A stretch of DNA of 64,000 bases from a virus. Shown here piece by piece: positions 50,899 to 60,617 of the stretch. Under the pieces are notes generated by a model. That model saw only the letters and a list, made by a program, of their open reading frames with translations, was not told the origin of the DNA and searched no databases. Within the stretch, counting starts at the first letter, position 1, and each line of letters begins with the position of its first letter. A program made the translations under genes and the position numbers. Location of the stretch: positions 1 through 64,000 of the IMG/VR virus record IMGVR_UViG_3300017963_000244; one strand, 5' to 3'.

Positions 50899-52142
50899 CG
50901 GGTCAGCTCCAGCGCAAGTTCATCCACGAGCTTCGGCGCTACTGGCGGTACCACCCCAAGTACTCGGACATCGTCGAGCACATTCAGGGGAAGTACTCGC
51001 ACCGGGAGCGGCCGCAGTACGGCATCGTCCTGAAGAACAGTTCGGGCAACCAGGTTCAGCTGGCGGCGGACAACTTCCAGGGGTACGTCCACTCCTACGT
51101 CTACCTGGCGCACGTGGAGGGGAGACCGAACCTGTCCGTGGAGTGGGTGCGCGAGGACATGATCGCCATCCAGGACAACGGCGGCATGTTCCCGTCGCCT
51201 CCCGGCATCTACTACCTCGACTTCTGCGACGCGAACGGGAACCCCACGGACGAGACGTTCTACGTCGACCCGCTCCTCGACGTGATCGACGAGACCGTCC
51301 TCAAGATCAACGACACCCAGTACCAGCTCGAGGAGGGCAAGTTCCTCGCCGGAACGCTCAGACTCTACCGGATGCCGGGCAACATCAGGCTCTACGACGG
51401 CACGAACTACACGGCCGTCCCGGAGACGGGTGTCGTCACGCTGATCGACACCCTGACCGACGACGAGTTCCTCTCGGCCGACTACCGCTGTCCCGCCGAG
51501 AGCACGGGACCATGGGTCGTGCGGGAGGAGTACGCCCTGCGCGAGCCCATCCCGGGCTGCGTCCTGGCCTTCGGACGCCGCGTCACTCCCGGCGACCGGC
51601 TCGCCGTGGTCGTCCAGCAGAGGCGCACCATCGCCGCCCTCGAGTACGGGGGGCGCTGGGACCTCTCGCTCGACGTGGACGTCATCGCCCGGGACCCGGA
51701 CTCGCAACGTGAAATTCTCGATCAGACCTCCCTGTACCTCTGGTCTACGGCGCGGCCGAGGCTCTCGAGCCAGGGCATCGAGATCTCGGCCGTGACCATG
51801 GGAGGCGAGACCGAGGAGACCTACGATGACGTGGCGGACGACTGGTTCTACAATGCCAGCTTCAGCATCCAGGTCCAGACCGACTGGATGATCCACGTTC
51901 CGCTCGGCATCTGCATCCGGGCCATCGAGCCCGGCAGCGGGGAGGCCATCGTGCCCGGAACTGCTCCCCTCGTGGCCCCGTTCGTCGAGCAGATCGCGGG
52001 CCTAACGGACGAGCAGATCGCCCAGATCCAGGCCAACTTCCGCAAGATGGCCGACCTCGGATTGCGGGCTCCATGGGATCCGTGGTTCGTGGGCAAGGAG
52101 GGCCACCCGGGCGTCTACGGCACGGGTCCGATGCTCCGTTAA
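50883..52142 (+). CDS. Virion structural protein (419 aa)
   Basis: Starts MYYFLTGQLQRKFIHELRRY. Beta-rich throughout with aromatic residues (GIYYLDFCDANGN, YALREPIPGCVLAFGRR, WDLSLDVDVIARDPDSQ). The C-terminal 110 residues (SFSIQVQTDWMIHVPLGICI, TDEQIAQIQANFRKMADLG) resemble large-phage neck/tail proteins. GAGG ribosome site. Location between neck-like genes and the sheath supports a connector or tail role, inferred only. Confidence 0.5.
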   Translation: MYYFLTGQLQRKFIHELRRYWRYHPKYSDIVEHIQGKYSHRERPQYGIVLKNSSGNQVQLAADNFQGYVHSYVYLAHVEGRPNLSVEWVREDMIAIQDNGGMFPSPPGIYYLDFCDANGNPTDETFYVDPLLDVIDETVLKINDTQYQLEEGKFLAGTLRLYRMPGNIRLYDGTNYTAVPETGVVTLIDTLTDDEFLSADYRCPAESTGPWVVREEYALREPIPGCVLAFGRRVTPGDRLAVVVQQRRTIAALEYGGRWDLSLDVDVIARDPDSQREILDQTSLYLWSTARPRLSSQGIEISAVTMGGETEETYDDVADDWFYNASFSIQVQTDWMIHVPLGICIRAIEPGSGEAIVPGTAPLVAPFVEQIAGLTDEQIAQIQANFRKMADLGLRAPWDPWFVGKEGHPGVYGTGPMLR

Positions 52143-52143
52143 T

Positions 52144-52167
52144 GGGCCTATGTAGGTCCCGATATAG
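52144..52167 (+). promoter_or_regulatory. Candidate promoter motif (GGGCCTATGTAGG type)
   Basis: Starts two bases after the stop of the previous gene and ends 16 bp before the TTG start at 52183. It resembles other CCTAT boxes, including the GTAGG element. Confidence 0.35.
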
Positions 52168-52182
52168 ACGGAGCACGCGCGC

Positions 52183-52689
52183 TTGCCGATTTTCCAGTAT
52201 CAGTGCCCGAGCTGCGCCCTGCGGTTCGGATCCATGCAGCCTCGGGAGGGGGTGCGCGACTCCCTTCCCTGCAGGCGCTGCGGCAGACCTGCGACTCGGC
52301 AGCTCAGCGCGTCGAAGTTCAAGTTCGGCCACCGACCCGACGGGCCTCGCCCCCAGAACACGGGCGCGAGCTCGGTCGACCACGACGTGGACGTGATCAT
52401 CGGCCGGAGCGCGAAGCAGAACCTCCGCGAGTTCCAGAAACGCCAGGACCACAAGCGTCGCGTGATCGCCGCCAACGGCACCGCGGGCGACAACCTCAGT
52501 CGGCTCGACGACGGCGACTACTTCGTCATGACCGAGCAGCAGAGGATCGCGGCGAAGAAGGCGCGCCTCTACAACCAGGAGGCGATGAGACGGATCGTCG
52601 AGTACCGAAAGGAGCGACGCGCGTACGGCGGCCAGCCCGAACGCGTCCTCACCAGCGTCCACGAGATTCCCGACGAGGCTGCTTCCTGA
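52183..52689 (+). CDS. FmdB-like zinc-ribbon protein, second copy (168 aa)
   Basis: TTG start. N-terminal FQYQCPSCALRFGSM and PCRRCGRPATRQL give two CxxC knuckles like the gene at 19967. The remaining 115 residues are helical and basic (LREFQKRQDHKRRVI, KKARLYNQEAMRRIVEYRKE). The long uncoded stretch after it separates it from the sheath gene. Confidence 0.65.
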   Translation: MPIFQYQCPSCALRFGSMQPREGVRDSLPCRRCGRPATRQLSASKFKFGHRPDGPRPQNTGASSVDHDVDVIIGRSAKQNLREFQKRQDHKRRVIAANGTAGDNLSRLDDGDYFVMTEQQRIAAKKARLYNQEAMRRIVEYRKERRAYGGQPERVLTSVHEIPDEAAS

Positions 52690-52710
52690 GGAAGCGGTCG
52701 CGAACCCCGG

Positions 52711-52724
52711 CCTCCCTCGGGAGG
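52711..52724 (+). repeat. Hairpin repeat CCTCCCTCGGGAGG, copy 1
   Basis: Five-base stem with four-base loop, repeated exactly 79 bp downstream. Confidence 0.6.
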
Positions 52725-52789
52725 ACCCAGACGAACAGACAGACGGATCAGATGGAGACGAATCCCGCCTAGCGGACGAGACAGACTCC

Positions 52790-52803
52790 CCTCCCTCGGG
52801 AGG
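52790..52803 (+). repeat. Hairpin repeat CCTCCCTCGGGAGG, copy 2
   Basis: Exact copy of 52711-52724; both are followed within 3-5 bases by CAGACG. Confidence 0.6.
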
Positions 52804-53125
52804 CGGTCAGACGGAAACCGACGGAACGAATGCGGACCTGAACGCGATGTGAATGTCAGCCCGCGCTGAGCGGGCAAACCGCGACTGCAACCAGGGCCTC
52901 GAGCTCCACAGGAGTTGTGCGCCCTGAAGGCTCGGAGAGGCTACCTCTCGTTGACTCTTTCCATTCAGACATCCCCTGCGACCTGGCAGGGCGCCGCTGA
53001 TCGCGGCATCGGACTCGTGATGGCTCGAGCCCGACGTTCGGTGACGAGCGGGCGAGCCGTCCGTACAGGTTCCACGTTCACCAGAGACAACCGGGTTCCG
53101 CAGGAGCCCGCAAGGGGTTGAAACC

Positions 53126-56100
53126 ATGGCAAATTTCCCTGGGACCATCTACGCGCCTCCTGGCGTCTACACCCGCACCAGGTTCCAGAGCCCCGTCTCT
53201 GGCGTCCTGGCGGGCGTTCGCATCCCCGTCTTCATCGGCACCGGCAACGAGCTGCTTCAGCAGCAGGACCTCGAGGTCATTCGTGGCTCTAGCAGCTCGG
53301 TCGATCAGCAGGTCCCGCAGGAGGACGAGACCGGTCGTGCCGTCGTGAGCATCTCCGATACGGGTCAGGTGACCCTCGGGGACTTCAACGGCGCGCGACA
53401 GCGCATCCAGGTCCGCAACTTCCCGATCACGAACGGAGACGGAAGCGGGACCACCGCCACGGACCCGAGTTCCATCCTCGTGACCATCAACGGCAGGCCC
53501 GACGTGGTCCTGAGCGTGGCTCGCGCCGACATCGGCGTCATCGAGATCAGCACGGCGCCCGACCTGAACGACGACGTGCGGGTGACGTACTTCTTCAAGC
53601 GGCACGACACGCAGATGACGGACAACGTGTCGGACCAGGTGACTCCCGAGTCGGCCATCCTCGAGGGCGCCATCGGCAACCTCTTCGAGTTCACCTCGGA
53701 CGACAACGTGTTCACCGTCACGGTGGACGACGACCAGAACCAGGTCGTGACGGCCACCTTCCCGACGGGGAGCGTCTCGGCCTCGACGGTCGTCTCGCTG
53801 ATCAACGGCGCCGCGGCGGGAACGTCGCTCATCGCGTCGGAGTACACGAACAACTTCGGCCTCACGGCCGTTCGCCTCGTGGCGGACCGCAACCTCCTCA
53901 TCGGGAGCGGTTCGGCCAACGTCGTCCTCGGCTTCACGCAGGGCCAGGCGACGAGCCGCAACAAGAACTTCGTGACGTTCAACGGTCCCATCGTGGACGG
54001 GACGAACGGGGGCATCACGACGACAGACACGTCCAAGGTCACGGTCCGCGTGAACGGGACCCAGGTCATCCCGACCGAGCTCGACGGACGCAACCGCACC
54101 GTGACGCTGCCCTTCGCGCCGGCCGCCGGCGATCTCGTCACGATTCAGTACTACTTCAACACGTGGCAGGACACCTTCGACTACCTGGCCAACATCAACG
54201 TGACGGAGGTCCTCCGCTGCGGGATCGTGCCGGGCAACAACGACTTCATCGAGCAGGCGGACTTCGTCCTGAAGGACGACCTGATCGTGTGGGGGAGCGC
54301 TTTCCTGGTGAGCGCCGGCGTGACGAGCGTCGGGGCCCCGGCCTTCGGGCCGACGCAGATCAGCGGCCTTCTGGTCGACAACCGCTGGTTCCTGTCCGAG
54401 ACGACCGTCGTCGTGGACGACACGGTCTCCCCGCCAGTCGAGAACCGTCGGCAGTTCCAGCTCCCGGCCCAACCCACGACGGGCAACGGCCGCGACACAC
54501 CGCTCGGCCAGAACGTCTTCCTGTCCATCTCCAACCGGCGGGTGGACCTGCCGACCAACAACCCGAACCTCGTCAAGGCCTACTGGGGTTGGAGCGTGCA
54601 GGACGCCCTCCAGCGCGGTCCCGTGACTGTGACCGAGGTCAAGGGGTCGATCATCACCCTCGAGGAGTCCGTTCCCGTCGGAGCGGGCGTCTGGGCGACC
54701 TTCTGGTACAACATCCTCGTCGACGAGGAGTACACGGTCCAGGTCGAGACCTCGGGACCGTCCGGCATCGGCACCTACTTCCTCTTCGACGGCGACGGAA
54801 ACCCCGTCTACACGCCGACCTTCGGGAGCAAGGGCCCCGCCATGACCGGGGTGACGATTTCGTTCCCCTCGGGCTCCGAGCTCACCCCCGACGTGCACTT
54901 CGAGGGCGGCACGAGTGGTCCCGTCGAGGAGACGGTGACGGTCCAGTTCGCGGACAAGGACGCCACCATCGCGAAGTTCACGGTCGGCGGCAGCGGTCCC
55001 TACGCGTTCGTCTCGGGCGAGTCCGACAGGGCCCGGTTCATGATCGACAGCAGCGCCCTCGCGGGCGGCACGGCCGGGATCGACCTGTCCGCGCCGCACG
55101 GCATCCAGGGACTCGGTTTCAGCGCGAGCCTCCTCGGAGAGGAGATCCAGTACGACGAGGATACCGGCACCACGACCTACGACGTCCTCGCGGGCATCAA
55201 CGACGACGTGTCGATGTCCGTGGACGGCGTGGTCATCTCGGTGACGGTCCCGGCCCAGACCGGCGTGAACGCGGACGCCTACGTCGAGGCCATCAACGCC
55301 GAGGCGAAGCTGTCCGCGAACTCTCCGTACCTCGACGGCACCACCCGGTTCCTCGGGACCACGGTCGTGACCGCGGGCGAGTACGACAAGCTCGTGTTCA
55401 ACTACACGGGCGTCACCAACCCCGCGACGGGCCCGGTGACCGCCGTCATCGCCCCGGGAACGTACGCCTCCCCGGCCTTCATGGCCGCGGCGGTGGACAC
55501 GGCCCTGAACACGGCCATCGCGGCCCTGCCGGCGGGGTATGCGGGCCTCGACATCGCCGTGACTGCGAACGCCGACGGACAGATGCGGTTCACCTACAAG
55601 GCGGCCGACACCGACCTGGGCACCTCCGCGAGCGGGACCGTCACCGAGGTGGGAGCCATCGTGGGAGACACGATCACCATCGACACGGTGACCTTGACCG
55701 GGGCTCTGACGCAGGTTTCGGGCGGTCTCGACTTCGACACCGGGCAGGCTCGGGCGACTCTCGTGCCGACCGGCGTGGAACCCGGCGACAACTTCACGAT
55801 CAACGCGGGGGGTGGCCCGACCACCATCACCGCGTTGGGCGCCCAGACCCCGGGTGGCCTGAACTTCGATGAGGGGGACCAGGCGACGGGCACTATCACC
55901 GTCTCGGGACCAATTCCGAACGACACCGTCACGATCAACGGGATCACGCTGACGGCGCTCGGAGCTCAGACCCCGGGTGGCCTGAACTTCGACGAGGGCA
56001 CGCGAGCCACCGGCACCGCCACGCTCACCGGGGTCCAGTACGGCGACACGATCTCCATCGACACCACCGCGGTCGGGGGAGGTCCCGTCACTCTGACGGC

Positions 56101-59100
56101 TAGCAACACGCTGACCCCGGGCGGCCTTGACTTCAACGTCGGCACGGCGGCGACGGGAAGCATTCAGCTCGTGGGCGTGCGGCCCGCGACCATCGCGCCG
56201 TTCCCGGTGACCGCGGCCGACACCGTCACCATCGGCGGGAACGTCCTGACGGCGAACGAGGGGCCGCGCACGCCGGGCGCCGACGACTTCGACGCCGGGA
56301 CCAGGGCGCTCGGGAGCGTCACGGTCGTCGTGGACGCGCTCCCGGCGACGGGCGTCCTGTACGGCGACACGATCACCGTCGGGGGCATCGCCCTCGTCGC
56401 GGACAACGTCACGACTCCGGGTGGCCTGAACTTCGACGCGGGCACCCAGGCGTTCGAGGTGCTGACCGTGCTCCTGGCTCCGGGCGTCCCGACGCCTCCC
56501 GCGGTCATCACTATCGACGTGGGCGGCGCGGCGGGCGGACCGTTCCCGCTCATCCCGGCGGGCGGTCCGCGCACCCCGGGCGCGAACGACTACGACGAGA
56601 CGCTCGGGACCACGATGGCGATAGCGGCCGACATCGCGGCGGCGATCAACGATCCGCTCAACGTGTTCTCCGCGTTCATGAGCGCGGCCGTCGGGCCCGG
56701 TCCTTCGGACGTGACGTTCACGTGGAACGTGCCCGGCGTGGTCGCCAACGGCATCGTGAACCTGACGGCCGATCCGATGCTCTCTCCGCTCGTCGGCTTC
56801 GCCGGCGGCGTTGGCACGGAGGTCACGACCGCGACGGCCCTCGTCACGGCGCTCAGCGATCCGCTGAACGGGCTCACGGGCCTCATCCAGGCGCACAACA
56901 CCGGCGGCGTTTCCAACGTCGTGAACCTGCAGGCCCTCACCCCGGGCCTCGCGGGCAACTCGATCAGCCTCGTCTCCACGGCGCCGGCGCGGCTCGTGCC
57001 GTCGGCGGCGACCATGGCGGGCGGCGTAGGCGACGACCTCACGGCCGCAACCGACGTGCAGGCGGCGGTGAACGACGTCGCCAACTCGTTCGCCACGGCG
57101 GTGACGGCCCTCACGACCGGAGACACGGCGGCCCTCACGGCGGTCACGCCCGGAGCCGTGGGCAACCTCATCACGCTGACCACGACGGCGGCCGGGAGGT
57201 TCGTGCTGTCCGCCGGGACGCTCACGGGAGGGGTCGGCGACGACATCTCGGCGGCGACGAGCCTGGTCGCGGCAATCTCCGACGCGGGCAACGGACTCGT
57301 CGGCGGCGTCGTCGCGGACAACGCCTCGGGCACGACCAACGTCGTCACCATCGACTCGTACACGCCGGGACTGGTCGGTAACGGCGTCCTCCTGGCGGAG
57401 TCCACGGCCGGAGCTCGGATCGCGCTCTCGGGCGCCACGCTGCTCGGCGGCGTCGGCGACAACACGACGGTCGCGGCCTCCATTGCGGCGGCCATCAACG
57501 ACGTCGGAAACGGCATCGTGACCTCCGTGACGGCCCTCGCGGCCCTGGCCGTCGTCACGATGACGGCGGTGACGCCGGGCAACGCCGGAAATTTGATCGG
57601 TACCACGTCGTCAGACGCGACGCGCCTGCTCATGTCGGGCCTGACCCTCGCCGGGGGCTCGGGAACCGACCTCAGCGTCGCCACGAGCATCGTCGCGGCG
57701 ATCAACGACCCGGGCAACGGGCTCGCCGTGGACGTGATGGCCGACAACGCCAGCGGAACCTCGACCACGGTCACCGTGTGGGACCTGACTCCGGGCGTGC
57801 TCGGCAACACGAACACCATCGCCTCGTCCACGGGCACGCGGCTCCCGGTCTCGGGCGCCAACTTCACGGGCGGCGACACGGTGGTGGGCGTGGGTTCGAA
57901 CATCGTCACCGCGATCAACGACGCGGCCAACGGCCTGAACGGAATCGTGACGGCCGACAACAGCGGGGGCACCTCGGCGGTCGTGGATGTCACGGCGGCC
58001 GTGCCGGGCCCGCAGGGGAACTTCATCGTGCTCGCCTCGAGCGACGCGGGGCGCCTCCCGGTCTCCGGCGCGACCCTCACGGGAGGTGCCGGCCTCGGCG
58101 GCGGCGTGTTCGAGTTCCTCGACGCGGCGACGGTCGCGGAGGACTTCGCGATTCTCGCGGGCCTCTCCACGGACGCGCTGCCCAGCCAGGAGCAGACCAA
58201 GGTCGTCGACGGAGATCTCGTGCGCCGGTTCACGGCGTCGGGCAGCTCCGGGCGCCTGATCTACGACCGGCTCGTCGTCCGCAACCGCGTCGTGCCCGGC
58301 AGCGGGTCGCTCGCGGCCGAGTCTCAGGTCGACCAGACCCAGCTCGTCATCGAGGGCACGAACGCCGAGGACGAGACGGGCCTCCAGCCGAGGGCATTCG
58401 GATCGGCGGGGATCGAGGCGACGATCCGGTCCGCCTCCTTGTACGGGGAGGTGGGCTTCAAGGACGGTCAGGTGGCGTCGGGGACGTACGGGGACTCGCG
58501 CGACGGACAGCCCGCGGTGATGTTCTACGCCCAGGGTGGCATCAATCCCCAGAACAACGTGTTCAAGTTCAACATCGACGGGACGCCCGTGACGGTGGTG
58601 TTCACGGACGGCGTCGGGGCCGCGATTCCCGCGGCCGGGAGCGCCAGCGTGCCTCTCGGTCCGGTCACGACGGCGAACACGGTCCTCGCCCAGATCCTCG
58701 CCGGGGCGGTCGGCGCCGGACTGCCAGCCTCGGTCGTGCTCCAGGAGGGCGCGGGCACCCGACTGCTGAGCGCCACCGCCACCACGGACTCCGCCGTCAC
58801 GATAGGTGCCGGGAACGCGAACGACGTCCTCGGCTTCTCCGACGACGCCACGGCGGCCCGGACCCTGGTCGAGCCCGAGGTCACGGCCTCCGCGCTCATG
58901 ATGCACCACAGCGCGTCCCTCAACGACGCGCTCCTGGACTACCAGAACCCCGACGCGACGTACTTCGCAGAGCAGGCCCTCGCGGGCGTCGAGACCGACT
59001 CGAGCAACGCGCAGTTCCTCTTCATCGAGTCGCAGGCCAACAACATCGTGGGCCTCGGGGCCTCGTCCAACATTACGTTCCTCACCGCCACGAGTGACTC

Positions 59101-60574
59101 GTGGCTGCGCACGGGGACGGGAGTCGGCGTGGCGACGGGCGAGGGGGCCGCGGGCGAGAGCGGATTCCAGGGCTACTACGTCACGAGCTCGGACCCGGTC
59201 GACGGCTCGGGTTCCGCCAACACGTCGTCCCTCAACAACGGCACGGGCCAGGACGGCATCATCGGCACGACGTACCGCGACGCGGTGACGGGCCTCACCT
59301 TCACCGTCCTCGAGCGCGAGGGGGGCTCCGCCTACCCGACGGGCGCGGGGGCCTGGTTCACCTTCGAGGTGCGCAAGCTCGTCACCACGGACGCGAACAT
59401 CCCGGTCAACTCCATCCCGGGCCTCGAGATGACGGTCGCGAATACCGAGGGATCCACGATCCCGCAGGGAGACACGGCCATCGTCGAGACGTTCGACCGG
59501 GGCGGCCAGGAACCCGCGGTGGGGGACTCCTACTTCGTGACCTACAACTTCTCGAAGACGGAGGCCGACTTCGAGACGATGCTGTTCACGAATCAGCGGG
59601 CCGTGGAGGCGAACTACGGGGAGGTCAACCCGGACAACCCGGTGTCCCTCGCCGCCTACCTCGGCTTCCTGAACGGCGGGGTCGTCCTCGCCATCAAGCA
59701 GGTGCCGAAGATCCCGGGTTCGAACCAGGCGAGCACCCAGAGCTACCTCGACGCGCTCGACGACCTCAGGGGACCGCTGCCGGGAGGCGCCACGCTGGAC
59801 ACGATCACGCCGCTCAAGGGCGACGACGAGGACCTGTTCCTCTCCCTGTCGAACCACTGCGACATCCAGTCGAGCATCCGGTACCGCTCCGAGCGGACCG
59901 GGCTGATCGGGGTCTCGTCGGGGACGCAGCCGACGGACGTCGGCGGCATCGCGCAGCAGATCGCGAACACGCGCATCAGGCTCGTGTACCCGGACATCGT
60001 GACCCTCACGATCCAGGACGCCCTCGGGAACGACAAGCAGTTCCTCGTGGACGGGACCTTCCTCGCGGCGGCGCTCTCGGGCAACCGAGCCGCCCCGAGG
60101 ATCGACGTGGCGACCCCGTGGACGAGGGCCCGCATCGTCGGCTTCGACGAGCTCGCCCGTACCCTCGACGCGGTCGAGCAGAACCAGGTGGCCGTACAGG
60201 GCGTCACCGTCCTGGACCAGCGCGGCACGATCATCCGAGTCCGTCAGGGCCTCACGACGGACATGAGCAACATCCTCACCAAGCTCCCGACGGTCATCAC
60301 CATCGCGGACGAGGTGCAGCGCTCCGCTCGCAGGGATCTCGACAGGTTCATCGGGGTCAAGTTCCTGCCGGGCATCCTCTCGGAGATCGAGGGCCAGCTC
60401 GCGACCACCATGAAGGCGCTCAAGAACGCCGAGATCATCGCGGCGTTCACGGGCATCCAGGCGCGGACCACCAACGACCCGACGCTGGTGGAGATCGAAG
60501 CATTTTATCAGCCGATTTTCCCGCTTTTATACATCGTTATAACCTTCAACCTTCGCAGCAACCTTGGAGGTTGA
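53126..60574 (+). CDS. Tail sheath protein with giant repeat insertion (2482 aa)
   Basis: The C-terminal about 350 residues are a tail sheath domain: VYPDIVTLTIQDALGNDKQ, VDGTFLAAALSGNRAAPRI, VATPWTRARIVGFDELAR, LTTDMSNILTKLPTVITIAD, and the end LVEIEAFYQPIFPLLYIVIT. The N-terminus (PGTIYAPPGVYTRTRFQSP, VLAGVRIPVFIGTG) also fits sheath proteins. Typical sheaths are 450-700 aa. Here residues about 840-1660 are repeat arrays: about seven A-type units (GDTITI...TPGGLNFDAGT) and six B-type units of about 70 residues (AAINDPGNGL...TPGLAGN...SGATLAGG). More beta-rich domain follows to residue 2100. AAGGGG before the ATG. It forms the contractile outer tube; the insertion probably points outwards from the tail. 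Confidence 0.85.
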   Translation: MANFPGTIYAPPGVYTRTRFQSPVSGVLAGVRIPVFIGTGNELLQQQDLEVIRGSSSSVDQQVPQEDETGRAVVSISDTGQVTLGDFNGARQRIQVRNFPITNGDGSGTTATDPSSILVTINGRPDVVLSVARADIGVIEISTAPDLNDDVRVTYFFKRHDTQMTDNVSDQVTPESAILEGAIGNLFEFTSDDNVFTVTVDDDQNQVVTATFPTGSVSASTVVSLINGAAAGTSLIASEYTNNFGLTAVRLVADRNLLIGSGSANVVLGFTQGQATSRNKNFVTFNGPIVDGTNGGITTTDTSKVTVRVNGTQVIPTELDGRNRTVTLPFAPAAGDLVTIQYYFNTWQDTFDYLANINVTEVLRCGIVPGNNDFIEQADFVLKDDLIVWGSAFLVSAGVTSVGAPAFGPTQISGLLVDNRWFLSETTVVVDDTVSPPVENRRQFQLPAQPTTGNGRDTPLGQNVFLSISNRRVDLPTNNPNLVKAYWGWSVQDALQRGPVTVTEVKGSIITLEESVPVGAGVWATFWYNILVDEEYTVQVETSGPSGIGTYFLFDGDGNPVYTPTFGSKGPAMTGVTISFPSGSELTPDVHFEGGTSGPVEETVTVQFADKDATIAKFTVGGSGPYAFVSGESDRARFMIDSSALAGGTAGIDLSAPHGIQGLGFSASLLGEEIQYDEDTGTTTYDVLAGINDDVSMSVDGVVISVTVPAQTGVNADAYVEAINAEAKLSANSPYLDGTTRFLGTTVVTAGEYDKLVFNYTGVTNPATGPVTAVIAPGTYASPAFMAAAVDTALNTAIAALPAGYAGLDIAVTANADGQMRFTYKAADTDLGTSASGTVTEVGAIVGDTITIDTVTLTGALTQVSGGLDFDTGQARATLVPTGVEPGDNFTINAGGGPTTITALGAQTPGGLNFDEGDQATGTITVSGPIPNDTVTINGITLTALGAQTPGGLNFDEGTRATGTATLTGVQYGDTISIDTTAVGGGPVTLTASNTLTPGGLDFNVGTAATGSIQLVGVRPATIAPFPVTAADTVTIGGNVLTANEGPRTPGADDFDAGTRALGSVTVVVDALPATGVLYGDTITVGGIALVADNVTTPGGLNFDAGTQAFEVLTVLLAPGVPTPPAVITIDVGGAAGGPFPLIPAGGPRTPGANDYDETLGTTMAIAADIAAAINDPLNVFSAFMSAAVGPGPSDVTFTWNVPGVVANGIVNLTADPMLSPLVGFAGGVGTEVTTATALVTALSDPLNGLTGLIQAHNTGGVSNVVNLQALTPGLAGNSISLVSTAPARLVPSAATMAGGVGDDLTAATDVQAAVNDVANSFATAVTALTTGDTAALTAVTPGAVGNLITLTTTAAGRFVLSAGTLTGGVGDDISAATSLVAAISDAGNGLVGGVVADNASGTTNVVTIDSYTPGLVGNGVLLAESTAGARIALSGATLLGGVGDNTTVAASIAAAINDVGNGIVTSVTALAALAVVTMTAVTPGNAGNLIGTTSSDATRLLMSGLTLAGGSGTDLSVATSIVAAINDPGNGLAVDVMADNASGTSTTVTVWDLTPGVLGNTNTIASSTGTRLPVSGANFTGGDTVVGVGSNIVTAINDAANGLNGIVTADNSGGTSAVVDVTAAVPGPQGNFIVLASSDAGRLPVSGATLTGGAGLGGGVFEFLDAATVAEDFAILAGLSTDALPSQEQTKVVDGDLVRRFTASGSSGRLIYDRLVVRNRVVPGSGSLAAESQVDQTQLVIEGTNAEDETGLQPRAFGSAGIEATIRSASLYGEVGFKDGQVASGTYGDSRDGQPAVMFYAQGGINPQNNVFKFNIDGTPVTVVFTDGVGAAIPAAGSASVPLGPVTTANTVLAQILAGAVGAGLPASVVLQEGAGTRLLSATATTDSAVTIGAGNANDVLGFSDDATAARTLVEPEVTASALMMHHSASLNDALLDYQNPDATYFAEQALAGVETDSSNAQFLFIESQANNIVGLGASSNITFLTATSDSWLRTGTGVGVATGEGAAGESGFQGYYVTSSDPVDGSGSANTSSLNNGTGQDGIIGTTYRDAVTGLTFTVLEREGGSAYPTGAGAWFTFEVRKLVTTDANIPVNSIPGLEMTVANTEGSTIPQGDTAIVETFDRGGQEPAVGDSYFVTYNFSKTEADFETMLFTNQRAVEANYGEVNPDNPVSLAAYLGFLNGGVVLAIKQVPKIPGSNQASTQSYLDALDDLRGPLPGGATLDTITPLKGDDEDLFLSLSNHCDIQSSIRYRSERTGLIGVSSGTQPTDVGGIAQQIANTRIRLVYPDIVTLTIQDALGNDKQFLVDGTFLAAALSGNRAAPRIDVATPWTRARIVGFDELARTLDAVEQNQVAVQGVTVLDQRGTIIRVRQGLTTDMSNILTKLPTVITIADEVQRSARRDLDRFIGVKFLPGILSEIEGQLATTMKALKNAEIIAAFTGIQARTTNDPTLVEIEAFYQPIFPLLYIVITFNLRSNLGG
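55650..58105 (+). repeat. Tandem protein repeats in the sheath gene
   Basis: About seven diverged A-type units (about 55650-56600) with core GDT-I/V-T-I and TPGGLNFD, followed by about six B-type units (about 56815-58105) with core AINDxxNG, TPGxxGN and SGxTLxGG. Units are similar, not identical, so old duplications are likely. Confidence 0.75.
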
Positions 60575-60592
60575 TCTAAGCGGTTGCGGCAG

Positions 60593-60610
60593 TCCTACCG
60601 GGTGGTAGGA
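60593..60610 (+). other. Perfect hairpin just before an endonuclease/methyltransferase gene
   Basis: TCCTACC and GGTAGGA form a 7-bp stem with a 4-nt loop. It ends seven bases before the GTG start at 60618, where the ribosome site would lie, and 19 bp after the sheath stop. It could hide the ribosome site or end sheath transcripts. Confidence 0.5.
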
Positions 60611-60617
60611 TTGGCAC

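Larger units (their letters stand above)
52690..53125 (+). other. 435-bp gap before tail sheath gene, with repeated hairpins
   Basis: No convincing gene in any frame; short frames lack composition and start signals. It holds two copies of CCTCCCTCGGGAGG (52711-52724, 52790-52803), each followed by similar CAGACG/GACGAA-rich sequence, a 6-bp hairpin GCCCGC/GCGGGC (52859-52875) and a further stem GGGTTC/GAGCCC (53093-53109) close to the ATG. AAGGGG acts as ribosome site. Probably a leader or 5' untranslated region for the sheath gene; no clear -35/-10 pair is seen. Confidence 0.5.

Noticed and set aside
57611-59857. 748-codon minus-strand frame across the sheath gene
   Set aside because: Arg/Gly/His-rich antisense shadow of the repeat region; no domains.
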